From Thermoanaerobaculia bacterium (GTDB lineage: Bacteria; Acidobacteriota; Thermoanaerobaculia; Multivoradales; JAGPDF01), in contig JAGPDF010000027.1 of the NCBI GenBank assembly GCA_018057705.1, positions 1 through 55,517 on the forward strand: 55,517 nt of DNA, in the 5' to 3' direction. The translations under genes and the position numbers were made by a program. Positions 38,186 through 46,391 of the stretch are shown here, one piece after another (the stretch's first letter is position 1; the number at the start of each line of letters is the position of its first letter). Under the pieces are notes generated by a model. That model saw only the letters and a list, made by a program, of their open reading frames with translations, did no database searches and was not told where the DNA came from.

Positions 38186-41100
38186 CGGGCGTTCCCTTTC
38201 TCCTGTGCGGCGCGCTGCTGCGCTTCCGACGGCAGCTCGAGGGCCAGCGGATCGAGTACGGCCGGGTCGCCGCTCGCGGCGGCGAAGAGACCCAGCCAGG
38301 CCACTCCCGCGACGCCGCGGAAGAGACCCGCTTCGACCTCGGGTCGCGCCCGGGACGAGCCGGGTAGGCTGAGCGGCCTGGCGAGCAGCGCTTCGCGTCC
38401 CGAGCGGCTCGCGGCGCGGGCGTCCTCGCGGCCGAGCCGGACTCCGACCCCTTCGAGGATCGCGAGCCTTCCGGCGGCGCCGCAGCAGAGGTGGTCGAAG
38501 TCGCCCATCCCGGCGCGCCGCGTCGCCGAGATGGCGCGATCGACGTCGCCGTCGAAGCGCTCGTTGCGCAGCTTCGGCGCGAGGAGCGCGCGCCCGAGCG
38601 CGATCCCCGCACCGCCGTGACAGTAGGCGGTCATCGCCACCCGGCGCTCTTCGCCCTCGCCGACCCCCGGACGAACCAGCGGCCAGTCGCCGAGCCGCGC
38701 GTCGAATCGACCGCGCTCGAAGGCGAGCGCGCCGGCGACCGCCTCGGCGAAGCGTGCCTCACCGGTGGCCTCCCAGAGCGCGGAGAGCGCGCGCGCGATC
38801 CCGGTGGAGCCGTGCGCGAAGCCGGTGAGGGCCGGCTCTCCGGCCTTCGCGCGCCAGACGATTCCACCGCCCGGCGAAGGTGCCCCGGCCGCGAGCAGGT
38901 GGTCACCGAGCTCGGCGGCGCGCTCTCGCCAGCCCGCCTCTCCCGTCGCTTCGGCGAACGCGAGCAGCGCGAGGAGGGCGCCCGCGGTGCCGCCGTGGAG
39001 GTCGTGCACCGCCGGGGAGGTCGCCCCGGGTCGCCCGATCCGCTCGGCAAAGCGGCGTGCCCGGTCGAGCCACGCAGCCGACTCCTCGCTCTCCCCGCTC
39101 TCAGCACGCCGCAGGGAGGAGAGCGCCACCAGGCCCCAGACGACGGATCCGGCCCCCTCCAGGCCGCCGATCGGGAGCTCGGCAAGGTGGGAGTCGTCCG
39201 CAAAGCGATCCAGCGCGGCTGCGAGCTCCTCACCGACGGCGACGTAACGGTCGCCGCCATCGAGCCGATCGGCCAGCGCCAGGACGAGCGCCCGGCCGAG
39301 CGCGCCGTCGTAGAGCGCCAGGTCGCGCAGGCGGCGGTCGAACGAGGCGGGTCTCTCCGCCGCGCGCGCGGGCCCGAAAGCCGCCCGATCGCGCTCGAAG
39401 GCCGCCAATCGGTCGGCGAGCGCGAGCGCGCGGCCCGGAACGTCCGGGCCCGGCGCCGGCGCGAGCGAGATCCGCGGGCCGGCCGGCGGCGACAGGGCCG
39501 CCGCGAGCGCATCGCCTCGACGGACGATCTCCTCCGGGGAGAGGGCGGCAAGGCGGCTGGCGATCGCGTCGCGCGTCGTACGAAGGATCAGCCCCGCCGC
39601 GCGCCCGCCTGGCACTTCGACGACGAGTCGATCGGCGCCGACTTCGAAGCGCGGCACGTCGAGCGCTTCGAGCATCGCCCGCTCGGCGACGACCAGCGGC
39701 CAGGCCTGGGGGATGCGCTCCGCGGTCGCGAACGGGCGCGCCAGCGCTTCGAGCAGAATCCCGGGCGACGTCCCTTCGCGCTGCCAGCGCGGGGTCTTCA
39801 GGAGGTCGAGAACCGAGGCGTACTCCTGGCTCGGCCGAAAGAGGAGACGGGTCGAAACGCCGGCGAGCTCGGCCAGCGGCCCGTCTTCGGCCAGGAGCTC
39901 GTCCCGGCAGACCAGCAGCCGTTCCCAGGTTCGCCGGTGCCCGACAGCGAGCGCCGCAGCGTGGTCCTCGGGTGCGAGCTGGCGCCCGGCCCCGGATGAA
40001 CCCCCGGAGAGGGTCGGCGCATTCGGCAGCGGGGAGGTGAAGATCTCGCCAGCGACCGGCGCGATGTCGTCACCGCCCGGATCGCGCCAACCGAGCGCCT
40101 GCGCGGTCACCGCGCGCGGTTCGACCGGGTGCAGGCCTGCCCAGTTTGCGATCCGGCCGCCGGCGCCGCCCTTGCCGCCACCGGCGCCACCGGCGCGCAG
40201 CAGACCGCCGGCGAAGCGTTGTCGGGCGTCGACCCCGGGGCGATCGGGCTGCGCCATCATCTCCGCGTCGACGACCACCGGTCCGCCGCGCCCGGCGACC
40301 AGATTCTCTGCGTGCAGGTCTTCGGCGCCGAGCAGCTCGGCCAGGGCGACGAGCGCTCCGGCGCGACGGAACCAGCCCTCGGCCGCCGCTTCGTCGGCCA
40401 GCTCCTCGGCCTCGATCCACTCCATCCAGCCATGGGTTGCGAAGTCGAGGGCGGGTGCCGCCGGCGGCAACTCTTCGAAACCCCTCGCCGCGAGCCGCGA
40501 GAGGAGGCGCTCCCAGGCGACCTCGATCGCCAGCGAGCGCGGTTTGACGACCAGGTCGGTTCGATCGGCGAAGCGGACGCGGAAGATCCCGCGGCCGCCG
40601 TGGTGCCGGTCCGACCGCGGCTGCGTCACCGCGACGACCGGCCCCGGATCGCGCCCCGCGGCAAAGCGGTCCGCGAGGGCGTTGCGGTCGCGCACGATGC
40701 GCTGCGCGAGCTCGACGAGCGCAGCGATCCAGGTGTCGACGAGCCGGGCGATCTGGCGCAGCGCGACCGGGAACTCGACCGCGAGCTCGAGCAGGCCCGA
40801 GGCGAGCTCCGAATCGACATAGCGGCGGTACGCTCCGGGAGCTTCGTCGCCCTCCGAGAGAGCGCGGAATCGCAGGTAACGCCCGTGCGCGGCGCGCGCA
40901 CCGGCGGCCGCGATCTCCGTGGCGAGCCCTTCGGCGAGCGTGGCGAGATCGCGCCGCGGAACCGTGGCGGCGTCGATCTCTGCCGACACCTCGGCGAGCG
41001 CCGCCTCGACGAGCGGGGTCCACAGCTCGGCGAAGGGAACCGCGGCGAGCTCGAGCCCGGTAGCCGGGCTGTGCCTTCGGCGCGCTTCGGGGCGGCAGTC

Positions 41101-41439
41101 TTCGCCGAGCGAGAAACGTCGCGCTGCGACGGCGAGCCAGTCGGGCAGGGTCTCCCCGGTGAAGCGAGTGACGCTCCGGGCGGGGCCCAGCGCCCGCGTC
41201 GCCAGCGCGAGGTCGAGCCCGTCCCACGAGAGCCGGCGCTCGAGCGCCGCGAGATCGCCACCCGAGAAGGCACGCGCCCAACCGGAGAGAAGATCGGCCT
41301 CGGGCTCGAGCCGGGGAGCCGTCTCGGTGTGCGCTCGGTCGAGACGCTCGGCCAGCGTCAGGGCGCGCTCGGCGATCTGCGCGAGACGAGCGGCGGTGGA
41401 GTCGAAACGGGCCGGCGGGAGGGGGGTCGATGCCGGCAA
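38182..41439 (-). CDS. lanM: Type 2 lanthipeptide synthetase LanM (CCG type)
   Basis: A 1,085-residue bifunctional enzyme. The N-terminal dehydratase part (DUF4135) shows VRFADRTDLVVKPRSLAIEV, HGWMEWIEAEE, LLGAEDLHAENLV (about 376) and PVVVDAEMM; it phosphorylates and eliminates Ser/Thr side chains. The C-terminal LanC-like cyclase has TAYCHGGAGIALGR (about 938) and DHLCCGAAGR (about 983). The second motif is CCG instead of the usual CHG, so the zinc would be held by three cysteines, as in ProcM-like enzymes with broad substrate use. The start is TTG 41439 without a clear ribosome-binding site, so it is uncertain. It lies 113 bases after the precursor gene, past a hairpin. Confidence 0.93.
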   Translation of the reverse strand: MPASTPLPPARFDSTAARLAQIAERALTLAERLDRAHTETAPRLEPEADLLSGWARAFSGGDLAALERRLSWDGLDLALATRALGPARSVTRFTGETLPDWLAVAARRFSLGEDCRPEARRRHSPATGLELAAVPFAELWTPLVEAALAEVSAEIDAATVPRRDLATLAEGLATEIAAAGARAAHGRYLRFRALSEGDEAPGAYRRYVDSELASGLLELAVEFPVALRQIARLVDTWIAALVELAQRIVRDRNALADRFAAGRDPGPVVAVTQPRSDRHHGGRGIFRVRFADRTDLVVKPRSLAIEVAWERLLSRLAARGFEELPPAAPALDFATHGWMEWIEAEELADEAAAEGWFRRAGALVALAELLGAEDLHAENLVAGRGGPVVVDAEMMAQPDRPGVDARQRFAGGLLRAGGAGGGKGGAGGRIANWAGLHPVEPRAVTAQALGWRDPGGDDIAPVAGEIFTSPLPNAPTLSGGSSGAGRQLAPEDHAAALAVGHRRTWERLLVCRDELLAEDGPLAELAGVSTRLLFRPSQEYASVLDLLKTPRWQREGTSPGILLEALARPFATAERIPQAWPLVVAERAMLEALDVPRFEVGADRLVVEVPGGRAAGLILRTTRDAIASRLAALSPEEIVRRGDALAAALSPPAGPRISLAPAPGPDVPGRALALADRLAAFERDRAAFGPARAAERPASFDRRLRDLALYDGALGRALVLALADRLDGGDRYVAVGEELAAALDRFADDSHLAELPIGGLEGAGSVVWGLVALSSLRRAESGESEESAAWLDRARRFAERIGRPGATSPAVHDLHGGTAGALLALLAFAEATGEAGWRERAAELGDHLLAAGAPSPGGGIVWRAKAGEPALTGFAHGSTGIARALSALWEATGEARFAEAVAGALAFERGRFDARLGDWPLVRPGVGEGEERRVAMTAYCHGGAGIALGRALLAPKLRNERFDGDVDRAISATRRAGMGDFDHLCCGAAGRLAILEGVGVRLGREDARAASRSGREALLARPLSLPGSSRARPEVEAGLFRGVAGVAWLGLFAAASGDPAVLDPLALELPSEAQQRAAQEKGNAR

Positions 41440-41508
41440 GGGGATGTCGGGTGGAGAGTGGAGCGGAGAGTCGTCGGGAGGTCGTGCTCGAAGTCGAAAG
41501 AGGCGCCG

Positions 41509-41537
41509 GGCACCCCGTCCGAACCGAACGGGGTGCC
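41509..41537 (-). terminator. Hairpin between precursor and LanM genes
   Basis: GGCACCCCGT and ACGGGGTGCC (10 base pairs) around a nine-base loop, about 16 bases after the precursor stop codon. There is no long T run, so it is more likely a partial terminator or an mRNA-end stabiliser that lets precursor mRNA exceed the synthetase mRNA. Confidence 0.6.
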
Positions 41538-41552
41538 GGGTCGCCGAAACGA

Positions 41553-41885
41553 CTAGAACAGGCTGGCGTTGATCTCGACGACGGTGTTCATCGCGCCGTC
41601 GCTGTCGCCGCAGTTGGCGTCGCCCTTGACGGTCGAACCGCCGGCGACCTTCTCGAGATCCTCGTCGGCGAGCTCGGCGCCGGCCGCGACCGCGTGCGGA
41701 ACGATGACGTAGATCGTGTTGGCGTTCTCTTCGACGGCCTTGATCGTGACGTTGTCGGGCACCGTCATGTTGAACTGCTTCTCGATCACCGACTTCGGGT
41801 TCTTGAGCAGCGCCGAGCGGTAGTCCGAGTTCGTCGCGGCGAACTTCTCGAGCAGGTCCTGCATCTCACCACGAGTCATCTTCAT
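41553..41885 (-). CDS. Lanthipeptide precursor with NHLP-type leader
   Basis: A 110-residue peptide. Residues 1 to 83 are a leader of the nitrile-hydratase-like (NHLP) class: MQDLLEKFAATNSDYRSALL, NPKSVIEKQFNMTVPDNVTI and ANTIYVIVPHA, ending in ELADEDLEKVAGG with a double-glycine site. The core is 27 residues, starting STVKGDANCGDSDG and ending INASLF. It has one Cys (core position 9), Ser/Thr at positions 1, 2, 12, 18 and 25, and is acidic. LanM could form one lanthionine ring, with the C39 exporter removing the leader. ATG 41885 has GGGGAG upstream. A sigma-54 promoter lies about 100 bases upstream. Longer frames to 41951 are unlikely. Confidence 0.93.
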   Translation of the reverse strand: MKMTRGEMQDLLEKFAATNSDYRSALLKNPKSVIEKQFNMTVPDNVTIKAVEENANTIYVIVPHAVAAGAELADEDLEKVAGGSTVKGDANCGDSDGAMNTVVEINASLF

Positions 41886-41999
41886 TTTGCTTCTCCCCTG
41901 TGTTGCGTGCATTCCTGTCCCGACCGGGCTCCGTTCCCGGATGGCTGCCACGCCGACGACCGGCGTAGCTCGCTCTCCTCGGTCTTGTCCAGCCTATCT

Positions 42000-42015
42000 A
42001 GCAGGCCCCGTGCCA
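42000..42015 (-). promoter_or_regulatory. Sigma-54 (-24/-12) promoter of precursor gene
   Basis: Reading the minus strand, TGGCACGGGGCCTGCT has the -24 element TGGCAC and the -12 element CTGCT (consensus TTGCW). The invariant GG and GC are exactly ten bases apart. Transcription should start near 41988, giving a leader of about 100 bases before the precursor ATG. A sigma-54 activator gene is 1.7 kb upstream in the same cluster. Confidence 0.8.
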
Positions 42016-42066
42016 TCTCGTGACGCCGGGGTCAAGTTCATGAAACAAAAGGCGATGGCCCCTGGA

Positions 42067-42131
42067 GGCCGGAATCCTGGAAGGGCTGGATTCCGGCCGG
42101 GGCAAGATTGAGTCGCGCCCCGGCGCGACTC
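42067..42131 (-). terminator. Two perfect hairpins after HAD/kinase gene (or activator sites)
   Basis: GAGTCGCGCC/GGCGCGACTC (42110 to 42131, two-base loop) and GGCCGGAATCC/GGATTCCGGCC (42067 to 42098, ten-base loop) are perfect inverted repeats 30 to 95 bases after the HAD/kinase stop, with a T-rich stretch near 42045 to 42055 in the minus-strand sense. They fit terminators. They also lie 50 to 130 bases upstream of the sigma-54 promoter, where activator binding sites are expected. Confidence 0.65.
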
Positions 42132-42161
42132 GCGGGGGAGTCGGGTTCGGGGTGCCGGGTT

Positions 42162-43703
42162 TCAGAAGCAGAGATCGCAAGCGGCATCGGGTTCGAGCGC
42201 GATCCGTTCCTTGAGATCGGCGATATCGAGCGGCACGAACGCCCGGCGATAGGACTCGGTGCCGACCACGAGCGGCGGATCCATGGCCAGACGCGCGCGC
42301 AACAGCTCCTCGAGCCGCGCGACTCCGGCGCGCGCCCGCTGGTGGACGTCGCGCCAGCCTTCGCGAAAGGCGACGATGGCGGCGGGCGAGGCGGTGCGCG
42401 GGTCGATGAAGGCGCGACGGGTGCGCTGGATCGCGCCGCGCGACACCACCCGGCGCTCGCCGCGCAGGGCGAGCTCGGCGTCGGAGAATCGCGCCAGCCA
42501 CTTCGGATCGAATCGACCCGGGAGGCCGGAGAGGTCGAGGGCGCGATCGAAGAGCGTGTACTCGTAGTCCACCATGGTGAGCCGTTCGGTGCCTCCCTGG
42601 CGGGTCAGGAAGGCGTTCCTGGGCCGCAGGTCGGCATTGGCGAGCAGCAGCGCCGAGGCGCCATGGCGCCCGATCTCGTAGGCGAGCTCGGCACCGGGCA
42701 CCTCCGCCGCGAGCTTCTCGCCGGTCACCGCGCGCGAGAGCAGCAGGGTCTCGGCGCCGGGTTGCACTTCGACGCGATTGGTCTCGATTCCGAGCTCGGC
42801 GTGCAGCGGCCGTGCGATCGCTTCGATCCAGGCCGCCTCGGGGTGGCGAAAGCGCTTGAGATAGAGCTCTTCGCTGAAACCCTCGTCCCACATCACTTCC
42901 GCTTTCGCGACCAGGTTGTAGCGGCCCTGGAGCGTGTCCGGGAGCAGGCGGAGCGCGATCACGCTGCCCACGAGACCGCCCAGCCGGACGCGCCGGCCCG
43001 CCGCCGCGAGCGGCTTCACTTCGCCGCGCTCGAGGCCTTCGGCCCAGGCCAGATCCTCGAACCTCGGGATCGTTCCGGGGCCGGTTCCGCCGGTCCGCAG
43101 CGCGGAGAGCCCGAGGGCACGGGGCGCCTGGATATCGTTGGCGACCGAGTCGCCGATCATCATCGCCTCTTGCGCGCCGACGCCGAGGGCGCTCAACGCC
43201 GCGCGATAGCTCGCCTCCACCGGCTTCTTCACCCCGAGGTCACAGGAGAAGAGGGCCTGGTCGAACGACTCGGCGAGCGCGAAACGGTCGAACGGCGCGC
43301 GGTACGGGCTCGCCGAGTTCGTCAGCAGGGCGAGACCGAACCCTCGCCGGCGGAGGAACCCCAGAATCGACCGCGCCGAGGGCTCCACCCGCGCCAGAGC
43401 GATCTCGCGGTCGAGGAGCGCGAGGGCGCGCGAGCGCGCCTCACCCCGGTCGAGGTCCGGCCGAGGCGCAAAGCGCTCGAAGATCGCATCGACGAAAGCT
43501 TCGCGCGAGGCGTAGGCGCGAACCACCAGCACGTCGCGCAGGAACTCGATCCACTCCCTGCGCGGGGCGGTGATCAGGCGCGCGATCTCGCGCTGGAACG
43601 GCCGTTCGTCGAGGTGAATCAGGGTGCCGTAGAGATCGAACACCAGCGCCCGGACAGCACCCGAGGGCGTCGCACTCGAGGCGGCACTCGAGGCGGAACT
43701 CAA
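42162..43703 (-). CDS. HAD-superfamily hydrolase fused to a kinase-like domain
   Basis: A 513-residue fusion. Residues about 17 to 225 are a HAD domain: ALVFDLYGTLIHLD (nucleophile Asp23), LALLTNSAS (Ser/Thr), GVKKPVEASYRAAL (Lys) and MIGDSVANDIQAPRALGL (acidic GDSxxND). The second Asp of the usual DxD is Tyr (DLYGT), as in 2-haloacid dehalogenases. The rest, about 280 residues, has ANADLRPRNAFL and LTMVDYEYTLFDRALDL, resembling the catalytic and metal-binding loops of aminoglycoside-phosphotransferase-like kinases. The start is TTG 43703, whose TTGA overlaps the sigma-54 activator stop. Possible roles: phosphorylating or dephosphorylating the peptide, or self-protection. Substrate unknown. 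Confidence 0.75.
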   Translation of the reverse strand: MSSASSAASSATPSGAVRALVFDLYGTLIHLDERPFQREIARLITAPRREWIEFLRDVLVVRAYASREAFVDAIFERFAPRPDLDRGEARSRALALLDREIALARVEPSARSILGFLRRRGFGLALLTNSASPYRAPFDRFALAESFDQALFSCDLGVKKPVEASYRAALSALGVGAQEAMMIGDSVANDIQAPRALGLSALRTGGTGPGTIPRFEDLAWAEGLERGEVKPLAAAGRRVRLGGLVGSVIALRLLPDTLQGRYNLVAKAEVMWDEGFSEELYLKRFRHPEAAWIEAIARPLHAELGIETNRVEVQPGAETLLLSRAVTGEKLAAEVPGAELAYEIGRHGASALLLANADLRPRNAFLTRQGGTERLTMVDYEYTLFDRALDLSGLPGRFDPKWLARFSDAELALRGERRVVSRGAIQRTRRAFIDPRTASPAAIVAFREGWRDVHQRARAGVARLEELLRARLAMDPPLVVGTESYRRAFVPLDIADLKERIALEPDAACDLCF

Positions 43704-44839
43704 GGTTTCGGCTCCCCGGTCGGCCGGGGTTGCAGGCGATGGTGGTGCAGGAAACCCATGAAGCGCTTGTAGTCGGTGGCGGGGATCGCCCACAGCTCGA
43801 GGAGCCTGCGGTAGCTGCCACCGGAGTCGTTCAGGCCCATGGTCAGCAGCTGGCGAATGTCGCTGCGCGACAGGTCGCGGTCGAGAAACGGCGCGTGGAC
43901 GAGCGCCCAGAAGTCGGCGTTGCCGCGCGACAGGCGCAGGTGGATCGCCGCCACGTGATCCTCGCGCGCACTCATCTGATGCTCGAGGCGATCGACGAAG
44001 TCGAGCGGCTCGATCCGGCTCGCTTCCGCGAGCGCGTAGCCGGTGGCCACGACGCTGATGAGCTCGCGAACGTTGCCCGGCCAGCGATAGCCCTCCATCA
44101 GGCGGAGCGATTCGTCGGAGAACTGACGGGCCGTGCCGTAGCGGCAGGCCAGCCGATCGAGCGCCCACTCGATCAGGAGCAGCCAGTCGTCGCCGCGCTC
44201 GCGCAGGGCGGGCGGCTCGATCATGAAGTAGCGCAGGCGGAAGAGCAGATCGTTGCGAAACCGCTCCGAGCTCACCATCTCGTTGAGGGAGCGGTTGGTG
44301 GCGGACACGATGCGGACGCTCGTCTTGCGCGCGACTTCGGAGCCCAGAGGCCGGAACTCGCCGGTGCCGATGGCGCGCAGCAGCATCACCTGCGCGTTCA
44401 TCGCGAGATCGCCGATCTCGTCGAGGAACACCACGCCGCCATCGGCCGTTTCGAAGCAGCCGCGGTGGTCGCTGACGGCGCCAGTGAAGCTTCCCTTGCG
44501 GTGCCCGAAGAGCTCCGAGACGGTGAGGTTGCCCTCCTGGAACTGCGGGCAGTTCACCGAGACGAAGGGATGGGAAGAGCGATTGCCGAGCAGATGGATC
44601 GCCTGCGCCAGCGACTCCTTGCCGACGCCGCTCTCGCCGTAGACCAGGACCGGATCGTCGTAGCGCGCCACCTTCGCGACTTTCTTGAGCGTCTCTTCGA
44701 GGCGCGGCGACCGGCCGACGATCTCGATCGCGCGCTCCGGGCCCGACCGCCTGACCGACAACTCGCGGATCTCCAAGGCGGCCGGCGAGAAGAGGCGCTC
44801 GCTGCGGCGGCTGGGATCGATCCTGGCGGAACGGCTCAT
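43700..44839 (-). CDS. Sigma-54-dependent transcriptional activator
   Basis: A 379-residue AAA+ activator without receiver domain. It has LVYGESGVGKESLAQAIH (Walker A), GHRKGSFTGAVSDHRG (the sigma-54-contacting loop, GSFTGA instead of GAFTGA), VVFLDEIGDLAMN (Walker B), RIVSATNRSLNE and RWPGNVRELISVV. The last 100 residues lack a standard Fis-type helix-turn-helix but include SRSDIRQLLTMGLNDSGGSY and DYKRFMGFLHHH, which could bind DNA. ATG 44839 is preferred over GTG 44860 because of GGAG at the right distance. It probably drives the sigma-54 promoter in front of the lanthipeptide precursor. Confidence 0.9.
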   Translation of the reverse strand: MSRSARIDPSRRSERLFSPAALEIRELSVRRSGPERAIEIVGRSPRLEETLKKVAKVARYDDPVLVYGESGVGKESLAQAIHLLGNRSSHPFVSVNCPQFQEGNLTVSELFGHRKGSFTGAVSDHRGCFETADGGVVFLDEIGDLAMNAQVMLLRAIGTGEFRPLGSEVARKTSVRIVSATNRSLNEMVSSERFRNDLLFRLRYFMIEPPALRERGDDWLLLIEWALDRLACRYGTARQFSDESLRLMEGYRWPGNVRELISVVATGYALAEASRIEPLDFVDRLEHQMSAREDHVAAIHLRLSRGNADFWALVHAPFLDRDLSRSDIRQLLTMGLNDSGGSYRRLLELWAIPATDYKRFMGFLHHHRLQPRPTGEPKP

Positions 44840-44962
44840 GGCATCTCCGATCGATCGCACGAGAATTCCGACCCGACTCGAAGTGGTGTCGGTCCCGGAA
44901 TCTGGAGCACGGCTGGCGTCACTGGCGTCGAATGCTCGGGGAATCTACAATCCCCACTCGAT

Positions 44963-45829
44963 ATGGTCAAATCTCCGAGCAAGCCCGACGGTTCCGGCGG
45001 CGGACGCAGCGCACATCTGCGCGACTATGCCGCCGGCGCGATCATCGTCCAGGAAGGCGCCGCCGGTTCCGAGATGTTCATCATCGATGACGGCGAGGTC
45101 GAGATCGTGCGGTTTCTCGGCGACAGCGAGCGGATCGTGACGACGCTCGGCCCCGGCGACTTCTTCGGCGAGATGTCGGTGCTCGAGAGTCGGCCGAGAA
45201 GCGCCACGGCGCGGGCCAGGGTCGCGTGCCGGCTGCTGCCGATCGACGCCTCGACTCTCGATGCCCTCCTGCGCGAGCACCCCGAGGTCGCCGTGCGCAT
45301 GATGCGCAAGCTCTCGGCGCGCCTGCGCAAGTACGAAGAGGAGGAAGAGCGCGCCGCGCGGGTGGGGATGGAGCGCCTGCAGCCGCCGCCGCAGGTGCCG
45401 GCACCGGCGGCCGATGGGCGGCCGCGCGGCGCGGCCGAGACGCCGTACGCGGGGATTCGCGCTCCCGGTCCGGCCCCGGCGGCGGCGCCCGTGCCTGCCG
45501 CGGGCGCGCGGCTCGAACACGCCTCGGGTTGGTCGATCGCGATCGTGCCCGGCGCCACGCTGGTGATCGGCCGACCCGACCCGGTGACCGGCGCGGTGCC
45601 GGAGATCGACCTCGGCGCTCTCGACACCGAACGCACGCTCTCGCGCCGGCACGCTCGACTCATCGGGCGCGACGGCGGCTACTTCCTGCGCGAGGAGATC
45701 GGTACTTCGAACGGCACCTGGGTCGGAGGGGTGCGGCTCGCTTCCGGCGTCGAGCACCCGCTCGCCGACCGGGATCGCCTGCGGTTCGGCAGGCTCGATT
45801 TTCTCTTCCGGCTCGGCGGACCGGCCTGA
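44963..45829 (+). CDS. Cyclic-nucleotide-binding plus FHA domain protein
   Basis: A 288-residue protein. Residues about 18 to 130 are a CRP-like effector-binding domain: YAAGAIIVQEGAAGSEMFII, DDGEVEIVRF, LGPGDFFGEMSVLESRPRSA (the phosphate-binding cassette). After a Pro/Ala-rich linker, residues about 185 to 288 are an FHA domain: VIGRPDPVTGAVPEIDL, TLSRRHARLIG, TSNGTWVGGVRL. There is no DNA-binding domain, so it is a signal adaptor, perhaps sensing a nucleotide and docking on phosphothreonine. It is divergent from the sigma-54 activator and only one base ahead of the STAS gene. Confidence 0.88.
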   Translation: MVKSPSKPDGSGGGRSAHLRDYAAGAIIVQEGAAGSEMFIIDDGEVEIVRFLGDSERIVTTLGPGDFFGEMSVLESRPRSATARARVACRLLPIDASTLDALLREHPEVAVRMMRKLSARLRKYEEEEERAARVGMERLQPPPQVPAPAADGRPRGAAETPYAGIRAPGPAPAAAPVPAAGARLEHASGWSIAIVPGATLVIGRPDPVTGAVPEIDLGALDTERTLSRRHARLIGRDGGYFLREEIGTSNGTWVGGVRLASGVEHPLADRDRLRFGRLDFLFRLGGPA

Positions 45830-45830
45830 G

Positions 45831-46334
45831 ATGGCGTTTGCCGTTCAGACGAGCGAGGAGGGCGGTGTCGTCGTGCTCGCGCTGTCGGGCCAGCTCGATT
45901 CGCGGACCGCGCCGGCGCTCGAACGCGAGACTGCAAAGGCGCTCGGCAAGGAGTGCCACGCCCTGCTGTTCGACCTCACCGCGCTCGACTTCGTCGCCAG
46001 CGCGGGCCTGCGGGTCGTGATCATGGTCGGCAAGCGGCTGGCCGCGGACGGCGGCGCGATCGCGCTCTGCGGTCTCAATGCGAGTGTGCGCGAGGTCTTC
46101 GACATCGCCGGTTTCTCGGGTCTCTTTCCGATTCTTCCCGATCGCGCCCGGGCGGTCGCGGCACTGGCCGGACGCGCGCGGCTCGGTGGCATCGGCCGCA
46201 TGGCGGATCGCCTCCTGCACCGCCGCGGTGAGCCGGCAGGTCCGCCGCTGCTGGCCCAGCGATCCGCGGCCGATCCGGAGCTCGTCGCGCTGGCCGCCGA
46301 GATCCTCCGTCGCGGCGCCGCACCCCCGAAGTGA
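45831..46334 (+). CDS. STAS-domain anti-sigma-factor antagonist
   Basis: A 167-residue protein. Residues 1 to about 110 are a STAS domain: VVVLALSGQLDSRTAPALER, LLFDLTALDFVASAGLRVVI (the phosphorylatable Ser in ASAGL) and GGAIALCGLN, VREVFDIAGF. A less conserved 55-residue tail follows. In partner switching, an RsbW-like kinase phosphorylates this Ser and a SpoIIE-type phosphatase removes the phosphate; candidates for both (24642 and 46392) are in this window. It starts one base after the cNMP-FHA stop, so it is probably cotranscribed. Confidence 0.92.
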   Translation: MAFAVQTSEEGGVVVLALSGQLDSRTAPALERETAKALGKECHALLFDLTALDFVASAGLRVVIMVGKRLAADGGAIALCGLNASVREVFDIAGFSGLFPILPDRARAVAALAGRARLGGIGRMADRLLHRRGEPAGPPLLAQRSAADPELVALAAEILRRGAAPPK

Positions 46335-46391
46335 GGTGGCGCGTGGCGCGAGCGCGCCTCCGGGGTTCCTGAAGCTCCCGTCGGGCGCGCC

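Noticed and set aside
41553-41885. Precursor leader as Nif11 type
   Set aside because: The leader has the NHLP pattern (ALLKNPKSVIEKQF, then TVPDNVTIK and TIYVIVP), not the Nif11 helical pattern.
44840-44962. Possible sigma-54 promoter in the region between the activator and cNMP-FHA genes
   Set aside because: TGGC-like sites are present but none has the GG-N10-GC spacing.
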